64,000 nucleotides of DNA from Bradyrhizobium jicamae. GTDB taxonomy: Bacteria > Pseudomonadota > Alphaproteobacteria > Rhizobiales > Xanthobacteraceae. The stretch lies in assembly GCF_018130215.1 (NCBI RefSeq), contig NZ_JAFCKQ010000014.1, positions 62,001 to 126,000 on the forward strand. The letters are read 5' to 3'. Position 1 is the stretch's first letter; each line of letters opens with the position of its first letter. The translations under genes and the position numbers were made by a program. Shown piece by piece: positions 24,251 through 33,359 of this stretch. A model generated the notes under the pieces. The model saw only the letters and a program-made list of their open reading frames with translations. It ran no database searches and was not told the origin of the DNA.

Positions 24251-26885
24251 TGACGATCCTCATGGGCACTACGATCACCTTGCGGACGGCTTTGCCGCCC
24301 AGGGCCAGCTTTACCGCATCAAGGGCCAAAACGGCAGCCTCTATATCCGCATTTTGGGCGGTGCGTGGCACGGTAACATCACCCCGCTTCTTGCCGTTGA
24401 CCTGGACCACCATGGTCACGTTGTCTTCGACCAGCAAATCGCGTTCGATTTGGGGCCAATCCGCCTCCGACACCAGCCCGTCCTGGCCGAGGACCACCCA
24501 GCACTCCTCGGCAAGATGCGGCATCATCGGCGAAACCAGCTGGACCAGGATGGTTGCAGCTTCCCTGACGGCCCATGCGATGTCGGGGACCGGCTTGCCG
24601 CCCTTCGCGGCCTGCCTGTCGGCTTCCCTGGCCAGCAGATCGGCCAGCGCGTTGGTGAACTCCCGGATATGGGCGAGACACACGTTGAAATGCAGCCGCT
24701 CGATCCCGGACGACACCTTGTCCAGCGCGCCATGGGCCGCCTTGCGCAGCGCCAGAGGCTCGGGGCCGAACGACGCCGGGCGTTCCGCCGGTGCCGACTT
24801 CGCAATCTCGGCCGATTCGTTCACCAGCCGCCACAGCCGCTGCACGAAGCGCGCGGCGCCCTGCACCCGCTCGTCGCTCCAGATCACGTCGCGGTCCGGC
24901 GGGGAGTCCGACAGCATGAACCAGCGCGCGACGTCGGCGCCATAGCTCGCGATGATGTCGTCGGGGTCGACGGTGTTCTTCTTCGACTTCGACATCTTCT
25001 CGATCGGGCCGATCGAGATGTCCTCGCCGGTGGCCAGCAGCACCGCGCGACGGCCATTGCCGCCGACCTCGACCTTCACCTCGGCCGGCGTGACCCAGGT
25101 GCCGTCGGCCTTCTGGTAGGTCTCGTGCACCACCATGCCCTGGGTGAACTGGCCGGCGAACGGCTCGGCCATGTCGATATGGCCGGTGGCCTTCATCGCG
25201 CGGGTGAAGAAGCGGCTGTAGAGCAGATGCAGGATCGCGTGCTCGACGCCGCCGATATACTGGTCGACCGGCATCATCCGGTTGACGATCGCGGGCGTCG
25301 TTGGCGCCGCTTCGTTCCAGGGATCGGTGAAGCGCGCGAAGTACCACGATGAGTCAACGAAGGTGTCCATCGTGTCGGTTTCGCGCACGGCCTTGCCGCC
25401 GCATTGCGGGCAGCTGACGTGCTTCCAGGTCGGATGATGGTCCAGCGCGTTGCCCGGCTTGTCGAATGTCGCATCCTCCGGCAGCGTCACCGGCAGCTGG
25501 TTGTCAGGCACCGGCACCACGTCGCATTTGGGGCAATGGATCACAGGGATCGGGCAGCCCCAGTAGCGCTGGCGCGAAATGCCCCAATCGCGCAGGCGGA
25601 AGTTCACCTGCCGCTCGGCCACTGGCGCATTGCCGCGCAACTCGCTTTCCAGCCGCTTCGCGACCTCTTCCTTGGCTGCGTCGATGGTCATGCCGTCGAG
25701 GAAGCGCGAATTGATCATGCGGCCGTCGCCGTCATAGGCAACGTCGGTGATCACGAACGTCTTCGGGTCCTGGCCCTCGGGGCAGACCACCGGCACGTTG
25801 CCGAGGGCATATTTGTTGACGAAGTCGAGGTCGCGCTGGTCGTGCGCCGGGCAGCCGAAGATCGCGCCGGTGCCGTATTCCATCAGCACGAAGTTCGCGA
25901 CATAGACCGGCAGCTTCCAGCTCGGGTCGAACGGGTGGAGCGCCTTGATGCCGGTGTCGAAGCCCTGCTTCTCGGCGGTGTCGATGATCTCCTGCGCGGT
26001 GCCGATCTTCTTGGTGTCGGCGATGAACTCCGCGAGCTTGGGGTTCTTCGCGGCTGCGGCCTGCGCCAGCGGATGATCGGCCGAGATCGCCATGAATTTG
26101 GCGCCGAACAGCGTGTCCGGCCGCGTGGTGAAGATCTTCAGCTCGCTCTCGCCGGCCGGCGTGGTTGCCGCATCCAGCGCGAAGCGGATCAACAGGCCTT
26201 CGGAACGGCCGATCCAGTTGCGCTGCATCAGCCGCACCTTGTCGGGCCAGCGATCCAGCGTGTCGAGCGCATCCAGCAGTTCTTGTGAGTATTTCGTGAT
26301 CTTGAAGACCCACTGGCTCATTTCCCGTTGTTCGACAACGGCGCCCGACCGCCAGCCGCGGCCGTCGATCACCTGCTCGTTGGCGAGCACGGTCATGTCG
26401 ACGGGGTCCCAGTTCAGCTTGCGCTTCTCGCGTTCGGCGAGGCCGGCGCGCAGCATGTCCAGGAACATCTTCTGCTGATGCTTGTAGTAGCGTGGGTCGC
26501 AGGTCGCGAACTCCCGGCTCCAGTCGAGCGACAGCCCGATCGACTTGAGCTGCTTCTTCATCGCGGCGATGTTGTCGTAGGTCCAGGCCTTCGGCGCCAC
26601 CTTGCGCTCGATCGCGGCGTTCTCCGCCGGCAGGCCGAACGCGTCCCAGCCCATCGGATGCAGCACGTTGTATCCCCTGGCGCGCATGAACCGCGCCAGC
26701 ACGTCGCCCAGCGTGTAGTTGCGGACGTGCCCGATATGGATGCGCCCGGACGGATAGGGGAACATCTCGAGCACGTAGTATTTCGGCCGCGGATCGTCGT
26801 TCTTGGAGGCGAAGATCGCCTTCTCATCCCACTCGCGTTGCCAGCGGGGCTCGGATTCACGGGCGTTGTAGCGTTCGGAGGTCAT
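24237..26885 (-). CDS. leuS: Leucyl-tRNA synthetase
   Basis: Class I aminoacyl-tRNA synthetase of 882 residues, normal length. YNARESEPRWQREWDEK is at the start. PYPSGRIHIGHVRNYTLGD contains the HIGH motif near residue 48. The CP1 editing domain (about 225-420) includes FTTRPDTLFGA and YGTGAIFGCPAHDQRD. KMSKSKKNTVDP is the KMSKS motif near residue 642. The C-terminal domain ends VVPMRIVNVVG. It heads the leuS-lptE-holA operon. Its upstream region (26886 on) is a long repeat-containing gap. Confidence 0.98.
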   Translation of the reverse strand: MTSERYNARESEPRWQREWDEKAIFASKNDDPRPKYYVLEMFPYPSGRIHIGHVRNYTLGDVLARFMRARGYNVLHPMGWDAFGLPAENAAIERKVAPKAWTYDNIAAMKKQLKSIGLSLDWSREFATCDPRYYKHQQKMFLDMLRAGLAEREKRKLNWDPVDMTVLANEQVIDGRGWRSGAVVEQREMSQWVFKITKYSQELLDALDTLDRWPDKVRLMQRNWIGRSEGLLIRFALDAATTPAGESELKIFTTRPDTLFGAKFMAISADHPLAQAAAAKNPKLAEFIADTKKIGTAQEIIDTAEKQGFDTGIKALHPFDPSWKLPVYVANFVLMEYGTGAIFGCPAHDQRDLDFVNKYALGNVPVVCPEGQDPKTFVITDVAYDGDGRMINSRFLDGMTIDAAKEEVAKRLESELRGNAPVAERQVNFRLRDWGISRQRYWGCPIPVIHCPKCDVVPVPDNQLPVTLPEDATFDKPGNALDHHPTWKHVSCPQCGGKAVRETDTMDTFVDSSWYFARFTDPWNEAAPTTPAIVNRMMPVDQYIGGVEHAILHLLYSRFFTRAMKATGHIDMAEPFAGQFTQGMVVHETYQKADGTWVTPAEVKVEVGGNGRRAVLLATGEDISIGPIEKMSKSKKNTVDPDDIIASYGADVARWFMLSDSPPDRDVIWSDERVQGAARFVQRLWRLVNESAEIAKSAPAERPASFGPEPLALRKAAHGALDKVSSGIERLHFNVCLAHIREFTNALADLLAREADRQAAKGGKPVPDIAWAVREAATILVQLVSPMMPHLAEECWVVLGQDGLVSEADWPQIERDLLVEDNVTMVVQVNGKKRGDVTVPRTAQNADIEAAVLALDAVKLALGGKAVRKVIVVPMRIVNVVG

Positions 26886-27672
26886 GAAATCGCAGGGTTT
26901 TTGGGTGGTTTTCGGGTCCCATTGGGGACGGCGGACTAGGCCACAGAAACGCCCATGGGGTCAACGGCTTGGGACGTGCCAAAAGGAGCATCGCTGGGAC
27001 GGGGCCCCTGCAGATGGTGCGGGGGAGGGTGGGGCGCTGACCGAAGTCTCGGTTTAGGGCCCGTTGAGGAACTGCCGCCGGAACGACACTGAATCTCGGG
27101 CGCAGCCAGTGACTCATGCGCTCATACCCTCGCGACATGAATTGCCCGAGCTTTGCATCTCGTTCCGCCCTCTCCTTGAACTGAGGGCGCAGGGAAAGCC
27201 GGGTGCCGATCGCACCCATGGGCCCCGTGCAATGTAGAAAGCACGGGGGTAGGACCACAGGTGTAACCGGAGCAATCCGGCTTTCCCTGCGCGATGGGTT
27301 ACGGCTTATACGTGCTCTCCCCGGCGAGACTGGGCTTGCTTGTCACCGCCGTCAGCAAGAGACCTTGGTCTCTTGCTGACAGGACACCTGCCACCAGGGC
27401 GTCAGGCCTGCACGATTTCGCCGTCCACCTCATGCGCTCTCGTCAGTCACGCATGCGGCGTCCACCGCATCCCACCACCACGTTCGTGACGATCGCGAGC
27501 GCCCCTCGATCGGGTGAGACGGCAAATTCTATACACTGATTTGCCGTTACGATAAACCGAATTATTTTTGCGACGGGGGCTTGCGCCGTCGGGCAAATCA
27601 ATGATCGTGATTTGCGCATCAACGATAGGACGAGGCCCGCTCCGTACCACAGTCGCGCGCCGGCCGCCCCGG
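26886..27672. other. Long non-coding gap with a dispersed repeat element
   Basis: 787 bases between leuS and a LysR gene. Frames here lack recognisable domains. The left part (26886-27180) should hold the leuS promoter, but I see no strong box. From 27187 to about 27625 lies the repeat described separately. Confidence 0.6.
27187..27625. repeat. Large dispersed Bradyrhizobium-type repeat with nested palindromes
   Basis: Flanking inverted repeat GCGCAGGGAAAGCCGG (27187-27202) / CCGGCTTTCCCTGCGC (27277-27292), perfect over 16 bases. It continues with GATGGGTTACGGCTTATACG and a perfect 14-base hairpin GTCAGCAAGAGACC-TT-GGTCTCTTGCTGAC (27351-27380). An AT-rich tail follows, with CAAATTCTATACACTGATTT (from 27522) and ATTTTTGCGACGGG. 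I recognise this composite as a high-copy intergenic element of Bradyrhizobium/Rhodopseudomonas. It has no transposase. The exact right edge is a guess. Confidence 0.7.
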
Positions 27673-28563
27673 CTATCCCGTCAAGACCGAGCGCACCTGT
27701 TCGATGTCAGTGACGATGAAGTCGAAGAACGCGCTGACGCGCGGGACGTGCCGGAGATCGGGGTGGGTCAGCAGGTAGATTGGAGAGTACAACACCGGCA
27801 GCGGCCCAAGCACGCGCTCGAGGTCGGTTTCTCTCGCCGCAAGCGGCATCGGCAAGGGTGCCAAACCCGCCCCCGATTTCACGCTCATGAGCAATCCCGG
27901 CACGGTGTCGCTGCTGGCCACGACTCTTGCCGAGGGTGCAACTGAGCGAAGCCACTTGGCTGCGTGATGGTCCTTGATGTCGCCATCGAAACCGATCACC
28001 GCGTGAGCGGCGAGATCCTCGATCCCCGTGATGCGTCCGTTTCGTTCCAGATAGGCGCGGCTGCCATAGAGCGCCCACGGTACGTCGGCGATCTTGCGCC
28101 CGACCAGCGTCTCTTCGTTGGGGATCCCGGCTCGTATCGCGACGTCGGCCTCGCCCTTGGCGATATCGAGGAAATGGTCGCTCATCACCAGCTCCACCCG
28201 CATTCCGGGATGCCGGTCCTGAAAGGTCTCGAGCAATCGGGTTTGCACCAGCCGATAGCCGATCGATTCCGAACAGGTGACTCGAACGGCGCCTGGCTTT
28301 TCATCGGCGGCTGCAAGATAGCGCTCGATCGCGCCGACCGCCTTCTCAACCTGTTCGACGAGAGGGCGCAATTCGGCTCCGAACTCGGTCAGCCGATAGC
28401 CGGTCGCATGACGGACGACGATGTGACGCCCGATCCGCTTCTCCAACTCGGCCAGCCGGCGATGGACGGTCGATTGGCTCAGGCGAAGCGACTTTGCGGC
28501 CGCGATCGTGCTGCCCTGGCGGGCAACGGCCAGGAAATGCCGAAGATCGTCCCAGTCGAACAT
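27673..28563 (-). CDS. LysR-family transcriptional regulator
   Basis: 296 residues with an N-terminal winged HTH (MFDWDDLRHFLAVARQGSTI, then SLRLSQSTVHRRLAELEKRIG) and a C-terminal effector domain (about 90-290) with PGAVRVTCSESIGYRL and EADVAIRAGIPNEETLVGRKI. It is divergent from the solute-binding protein gene with 118 bases between. The usual LysR logic therefore suggests it controls that gene in response to the transported ligand. The effector is unknown. Confidence 0.92.
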   Translation of the reverse strand: MFDWDDLRHFLAVARQGSTIAAAKSLRLSQSTVHRRLAELEKRIGRHIVVRHATGYRLTEFGAELRPLVEQVEKAVGAIERYLAAADEKPGAVRVTCSESIGYRLVQTRLLETFQDRHPGMRVELVMSDHFLDIAKGEADVAIRAGIPNEETLVGRKIADVPWALYGSRAYLERNGRITGIEDLAAHAVIGFDGDIKDHHAAKWLRSVAPSARVVASSDTVPGLLMSVKSGAGLAPLPMPLAARETDLERVLGPLPVLYSPIYLLTHPDLRHVPRVSAFFDFIVTDIEQVRSVLTG

Positions 28564-28681
28564 GAGCTATTCACTCTTGACTGCACCAAACGCAATCTTG
28601 CGGCTGCCAGGGACGGACAGGAAAGTCCAAGCTGGCCCCGATAATTGCTCATATTTTTCATATTATTGGAGGCAGGCCGCC

Positions 28682-29863
28682 ATGCGCAGGAAATCTTTGC
28701 ATTTGCTCGCTCTGTCAGCAGCCATCGCGCTTGGAGCGCCGTCTGTCGGCACGGTTGCAGCGCAAGAAGTCGTCAAGATAGGGCTTATCATGCCGATGAC
28801 GGGGGTCCTGGGGCCCGTCGGCAAGCAGGCCGTGGCTGGCGCCCGCCTTTATGTGGCACAGCACGGCGACGTGGTCGCCGGTCGCAAGATCGAATTGATC
28901 GTGAGGGATGACGCAAGTCTCCCGGACAATTCCAAGCGCATCGCTCAGGAAATGCTCGTTACCGACAAGGTCGCCATTCTCGGCGGCGGCCTGACCCCGA
29001 ACGTCCTGGCCATCGCGCCGCTGGTCACCGAGAGCAAGACCGCCACCGTGGTCATGGTATCGGGGACGTCCATCGTCACGGAGCGCTCACCCTATTTCGT
29101 CCGCACCAGCTGGACCCATGCGCAACAGGCGAGCGTGCTGGCCAAATGGGCGGCCCGGAATGGCTCGAAGCGGGTCACCATCATCGCGTCGGACTGGGCT
29201 CCCGGGCACGAGGCGTCAGGCGTCTTCGCGTCGACATTCACGCAAGCGGGCGGCTCCGTCGTCGAGACCCTCAAGGTCCCCCTGGTCAATCCGGACTTCT
29301 CGCCGTTCTTGCAGCGGGCACATGACGCCAATCCGGACACCCTCTTTGTCTTCGTTCCCGCCAGCCAGGCTGCGATCCTCGCCAAGCAGTTCGTCGAGCG
29401 GGGGCTCGACAAATCCGGCATCAAGCTGATCGGCCCGGGTGACATCGCCGATGATGAAGACCTGCCGGGCATGAGCGAGGCCATGGTCGGCATGGTGACG
29501 GCCGGCTTCTACTCCGCCTACCATCCCTCAAGGATCAACAGGGACTATGTGGCTGCGTTCCGGAAGGCCAATTCGAACGTGCGTCCGAACTTCATCAGCG
29601 TCAGCGCCTATGACGGCATGCATCTGATCTACGAGGCGCTCAAGAAGACGGCAGGCAATTCCGACGGCCCGGCGCTGGTGGAGGCGATGAAGGGGATGGC
29701 GTGGGAAAGTCCGCGCGGCCCGATGTCGATCGATGCGAAGACGCGGGACGTCGTTCAGGACATCTATATCCGACGCGTCGAGAAGGTGGAGGGTGCGCTC
29801 TACAGCGTCGAATTCGAAACGTTCAAGGAGGTCGCAGACCCGACAAAGCTGGCAAACAGATAG
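28682..29863 (+). CDS. Branched-chain amino-acid type ABC transporter solute-binding protein (orphan)
   Basis: A Leu/Ile/Val-binding (periplasmic type I) protein. From the ATG at 28682 (GGAGGCAGG upstream) it has 393 residues with a signal peptide (MRRKSLHLLALSAAIALGAP, cleavage near VAAQE). Ligand-domain motifs: VVKIGLIMPMTGVLGPVGKQ, GRKIELIVRDDASLPDNSKR, and ISVSAYDGMHLIYEALKKT near residue 310. No permease or ATPase gene is adjacent: the next gene is a convergent RND pump. It may serve a transporter encoded elsewhere or act as a sensor protein. Amino acids or aromatic acids are possible ligands; sequence alone does not decide. Confidence 0.9.
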   Translation: MRRKSLHLLALSAAIALGAPSVGTVAAQEVVKIGLIMPMTGVLGPVGKQAVAGARLYVAQHGDVVAGRKIELIVRDDASLPDNSKRIAQEMLVTDKVAILGGGLTPNVLAIAPLVTESKTATVVMVSGTSIVTERSPYFVRTSWTHAQQASVLAKWAARNGSKRVTIIASDWAPGHEASGVFASTFTQAGGSVVETLKVPLVNPDFSPFLQRAHDANPDTLFVFVPASQAAILAKQFVERGLDKSGIKLIGPGDIADDEDLPGMSEAMVGMVTAGFYSAYHPSRINRDYVAAFRKANSNVRPNFISVSAYDGMHLIYEALKKTAGNSDGPALVEAMKGMAWESPRGPMSIDAKTRDVVQDIYIRRVEKVEGALYSVEFETFKEVADPTKLANR

Positions 29864-29896
29864 CGATGACGCAATCTCTCGAGCCTGTGCAACCGG

Positions 29897-32800
29897 CTAT
29901 GTCGGCTCGGCATCTTCCCGAGGTGTCCGTGGTTCATGGACCTCGTCTCGTCCGAGGAAGTAGCTCTGCAACGCAGGCACGATCACAAGCAGCATGATCG
30001 GGCCGATCAGCATTCCGCCCACGATGACCGTCGCAAGCGGTCGCTGAACCTGGCTGCCGATTCCGGTCGAAAGCGCGGCCGGCAGCAAGCCGATGCAGGC
30101 TGACAGCGTCATCATGAGGATCGGCCGCAGCTGCTGGTCGGCGGCCTCGAACATGGCGTCGGCCGGGTTCACCCCCCTGCCGGCGACCCGATAATAACCG
30201 TGGATGATGAGAATGCCGCTCATCACCGACACGCCGAACAGCGAGATGAACCCGATCGCGGCCGAGATGCTGAAATTCAATCCGAAAATGTACAGGCCCA
30301 AAATGCCGCCGCTCATCGCGAACGGAAGCCCGAGCAGCGCCAGCAGGCTGTTACGGAACGAATTGAACAGCCCGTAGAGCAGCACCATGATGAAGGCGAA
30401 CGTGACCGGAAGAATGATGGCAAGCCGCTTCTTGGCCTGCTGCAGCCATTCGAATTCTCCGGCCCAATCGATCCGATAGCCGGTCGGCAGCTTCACATTC
30501 TGGGCGATACGCTCCTGGGCTTCCTCGACCGCGCCCGCGAGGTCGCGGCCACGCACGCTGAATTTGATCGGCACGAAGCGCTGGTTGCGCTCGCGGAAGA
30601 TATAGGACGCGCCGGTGTCGAGCGTGATGGAGGCGATCTCGCTCAAGGGAATGTACGCATTGCCATTGGGGGTCTGAACCCCGACCTTGAGATTGCGTAC
30701 ACTGTCGATGCTGCTGCGATATTGGGGTGCGAGCCGCACGACCACGCCGAATTGGCGGTCCGCCTCCAGAAGTGTGGTCGCCGTCGTTCCGCCAAGGGCG
30801 GCTTGAACGACGGCATTGGCGTCGCCGACGCTCAGGCCGTAGCGCGCCACCTTCTCGCGATCTGGCTTGATATTCAGATTGGCCTGCCCGAGGACCCAGA
30901 ACGCGCCAAGATCGGTAATGCCCGGCACCTTGGCCATTTCGGCCATCGCCTCTCTGGCGATCCGTTCGAGGGTCGCCAGATCGGGACCCACGATCTTGAT
31001 CGAATTGGCGCCTTTGACGCCCGACAGCCCTTCCTCGACGTTGTCCTGGATATATTGCGAGAAATTGAAGTTGATGCCGACGAATCTTTGCGCGAATTCG
31101 GCCTGCAGCTCCTCGACGAGCGTTTCCTTGGTTACCCCCGCCGGCCATTCGTCGAATGGCTTCAGCGGCACGAAGAACTCCGCATTGGAGAACCCTGCCG
31201 CATCGCTGCCGTTGTCGGGACGGCCATGCTGCGAGACCACCGTGATGACCTCGGGATGGCGCAGCAGAATCTCCCTGATCTCGGTCACGATCGGCATGCC
31301 CGCTTCGAGCGACATCGTCGGCGGCAACGCGGCGCGAATCCACAGATTGCCTTCTTCGAGCGTCGGCAGGAATTCGCTGCCGAGGCGCGAGCCGAGCACG
31401 CCGCTGACGACGAGGAATACGAGCCCGATCGCGATCGTCACCGGCCTGTTCCGCAGCGACCAGTGCAGCGCCGGCCGGTAGATCCGGCGCAGACTGCGTA
31501 CCACCACCGTTTCCGCCTCGCTCACATGTTCCGGGAGCAGCAGCGAACAGAGACACGGCGTCACGGTAAATGTCGCGATCAGCGCTCCCACCAGCGCGTA
31601 GGCGTAGGTCCGCGCCATCGGACCGAAGATCTGGCCCTCGACCCCTTGCATCGTGAACAGCGGGATGAAGGCCGCGACGATGATCGCCGTGGAAAAGAAT
31701 ACCGCCCTGTCGATTTGCAGCGCGCTGATCAGGATGAGCCGCAGCCGGTCGGTCCATACCTGGTCGGCCGATCGAAGTCCGGTTCCCGTGGGATCGTCGC
31801 CCCATCGCTTTTCGGCAAGGTGCTGGAATAGCTGCTGCTGTCCCGGGGCGCCCGTCTGGAAGTTGCGATAGACATTCTCGACCAGGATGACGGCGGAATC
31901 GACGATGATACCGAAGTCGACGGCACCGACCGACAGCAGGTTGGCGTCTTCGCCCCTCAAGACGAGGATGATGATGCTGAAGAACAGTGCGAAGGGGACA
32001 TTGGCGCCCACGATGATGGCGCTGCGCAGGTCGCCGAGAAACAGCCATTGAATGAAGAAAATCAGCAGACAGCCGAACAACAGATTGTGCAGGACCGTGC
32101 TGGTGGTGACGGCGACCAGCGTGCTGCGGTTATAGAACGGAACCAGTTTCACGCCGGGAGGCAGGCTGCCGTCGGAGTTGATCTTCCGGATCTCCGCCCG
32201 GACGCGTTCGATGACGTCATTGGTGTGCAGCGTGCGATTCATGATGATGATCGCGGCGACCACGTCGTCGTCATGGTCGCGACCGGCCTTGCCGAGCCGC
32301 GGCACATAGCCCACCGAGACCTTTGCGACATCCTTCACGAATATCGGCAGTCCCTTGGTCGACGAGAGCATGACGTTCTCGATGTCCTGGACCTTGTAGC
32401 CCTGGGTCAAATCCGTTTCGCCGCCGCTGTCCATCAGTCCGACGCCGCGGACATTCACGGACTGCTTCCCCACGTTGATGGTGCGACCGCCCACATTGAT
32501 GTTGGCGTTGCCGAGTGCGGTAATCACCTGTGGCAGCGTCACGCCGTAGGTCTCAAGCTTCTCCAGGTCGACGTCGACGTCGTATTCCTTGGTCGTGCCG
32601 CCCCAGGTGTTGACCTGCACGACACCGGGAACCGAAAGGAGCCGCCGTTGCAATATCCAGTCCTGGACCGTGCGCAGATTGCTCAGCCCGAAATGCGGCG
32701 GTCCGACCACCTCATAGCGGTAGATTTCGCCGACGAGGCTGGTCGCCTGGATTTGCGCCGTCACCCCGCCGGGGAGACTGACGTTCTGCTGAAGGTTGAT

Positions 32801-33133
32801 CGCAGTCTGCGTGAGGGCAAAGTAGTAGTCGACGCCGTACTGGAACACGACGCGAACGAAGGACAGGCCGTAGAATGAGGTCGAACGAATGACGTCGACG
32901 CCGGGCGTCGCTGCAAGGCCAACCTCGATCGGGATCGTGTAGTAGCGTTCCATCTCCTCGGCCGACAGGCCCGCAGATTGCGCAGTGATCTCCAGGATCA
33001 CCGGTGCCGGATTGGGATAGGCCTCGATGTTGAGCCTGGAAAACGCGAACGCGCCGGCGCCAATAAAGGCGAGCAAGCCCAACAGCACCAGCGGGCGTCG
33101 GGTCAGGCTGAAAGTGAGAAGCCCCTTGAGCAG
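29897..33133 (-). CDS. Heavy-metal-efflux type RND transporter permease (CusA/CzcA family), apparent CTG start
   Basis: Inner-membrane trimeric proton-driven pump, about 1078 residues with twelve spans in two repeats. The HME signature DFGIIVDSAVILVENVYRN (near residue 410) carries the Asp pair of the proton relay. GAFAFSRLNIEAYPNPAPV begins the first periplasmic loop. No ATG or TTG is available at the expected start: a TAA at 33137-33139 closes the frame. The only fit is CTG at 33133, with GGAG seven bases upstream, giving LLKGLLTFSLTRRPLV like normal CusA N termini. A GTG at 33088 would delete most of helix 1. No adaptor (CzcB) or outer-membrane (CzcC) gene is adjacent. Confidence 0.88.
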   Translation of the reverse strand: MLKGLLTFSLTRRPLVLLGLLAFIGAGAFAFSRLNIEAYPNPAPVILEITAQSAGLSAEEMERYYTIPIEVGLAATPGVDVIRSTSFYGLSFVRVVFQYGVDYYFALTQTAINLQQNVSLPGGVTAQIQATSLVGEIYRYEVVGPPHFGLSNLRTVQDWILQRRLLSVPGVVQVNTWGGTTKEYDVDVDLEKLETYGVTLPQVITALGNANINVGGRTINVGKQSVNVRGVGLMDSGGETDLTQGYKVQDIENVMLSSTKGLPIFVKDVAKVSVGYVPRLGKAGRDHDDDVVAAIIIMNRTLHTNDVIERVRAEIRKINSDGSLPPGVKLVPFYNRSTLVAVTTSTVLHNLLFGCLLIFFIQWLFLGDLRSAIIVGANVPFALFFSIIILVLRGEDANLLSVGAVDFGIIVDSAVILVENVYRNFQTGAPGQQQLFQHLAEKRWGDDPTGTGLRSADQVWTDRLRLILISALQIDRAVFFSTAIIVAAFIPLFTMQGVEGQIFGPMARTYAYALVGALIATFTVTPCLCSLLLPEHVSEAETVVVRSLRRIYRPALHWSLRNRPVTIAIGLVFLVVSGVLGSRLGSEFLPTLEEGNLWIRAALPPTMSLEAGMPIVTEIREILLRHPEVITVVSQHGRPDNGSDAAGFSNAEFFVPLKPFDEWPAGVTKETLVEELQAEFAQRFVGINFNFSQYIQDNVEEGLSGVKGANSIKIVGPDLATLERIAREAMAEMAKVPGITDLGAFWVLGQANLNIKPDREKVARYGLSVGDANAVVQAALGGTTATTLLEADRQFGVVVRLAPQYRSSIDSVRNLKVGVQTPNGNAYIPLSEIASITLDTGASYIFRERNQRFVPIKFSVRGRDLAGAVEEAQERIAQNVKLPTGYRIDWAGEFEWLQQAKKRLAIILPVTFAFIMVLLYGLFNSFRNSLLALLGLPFAMSGGILGLYIFGLNFSISAAIGFISLFGVSVMSGILIIHGYYRVAGRGVNPADAMFEAADQQLRPILMMTLSACIGLLPAALSTGIGSQVQRPLATVIVGGMLIGPIMLLVIVPALQSYFLGRDEVHEPRTPREDAEPT

Positions 33134-33359
33134 AGATTATCTCCGGATCCAAGCACCCTGCGAGGAGGGGGCGAGAATCGCATCCCCGAACGCATCCAAT
33201 CGCTGAATGGTAGAGAAGTTTGGCTCTGTCTTGAAGTTCAAATTGGCCGGACGCTGGACGATCCTGCCGAGCGCGCCGCCAGTGGCGCTGCATTCGTTGA
33301 ACTTTCGTCTATCAGGTCAGGGTTGTGCGCCAACGGCTCCACGCCCCGTGGATCGGGCT

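Noticed and set aside
26857..27258. 133-residue leftward frame upstream of leuS
   Set aside because: Reads through the leuS start and into the repeat; composition (Arg/Pro/Leu) is not protein-like.
30200..31831. 543-residue rightward frame inside the RND pump gene
   Set aside because: Antisense shadow, rich in Asp, Arg and Gln with no recognisable fold.
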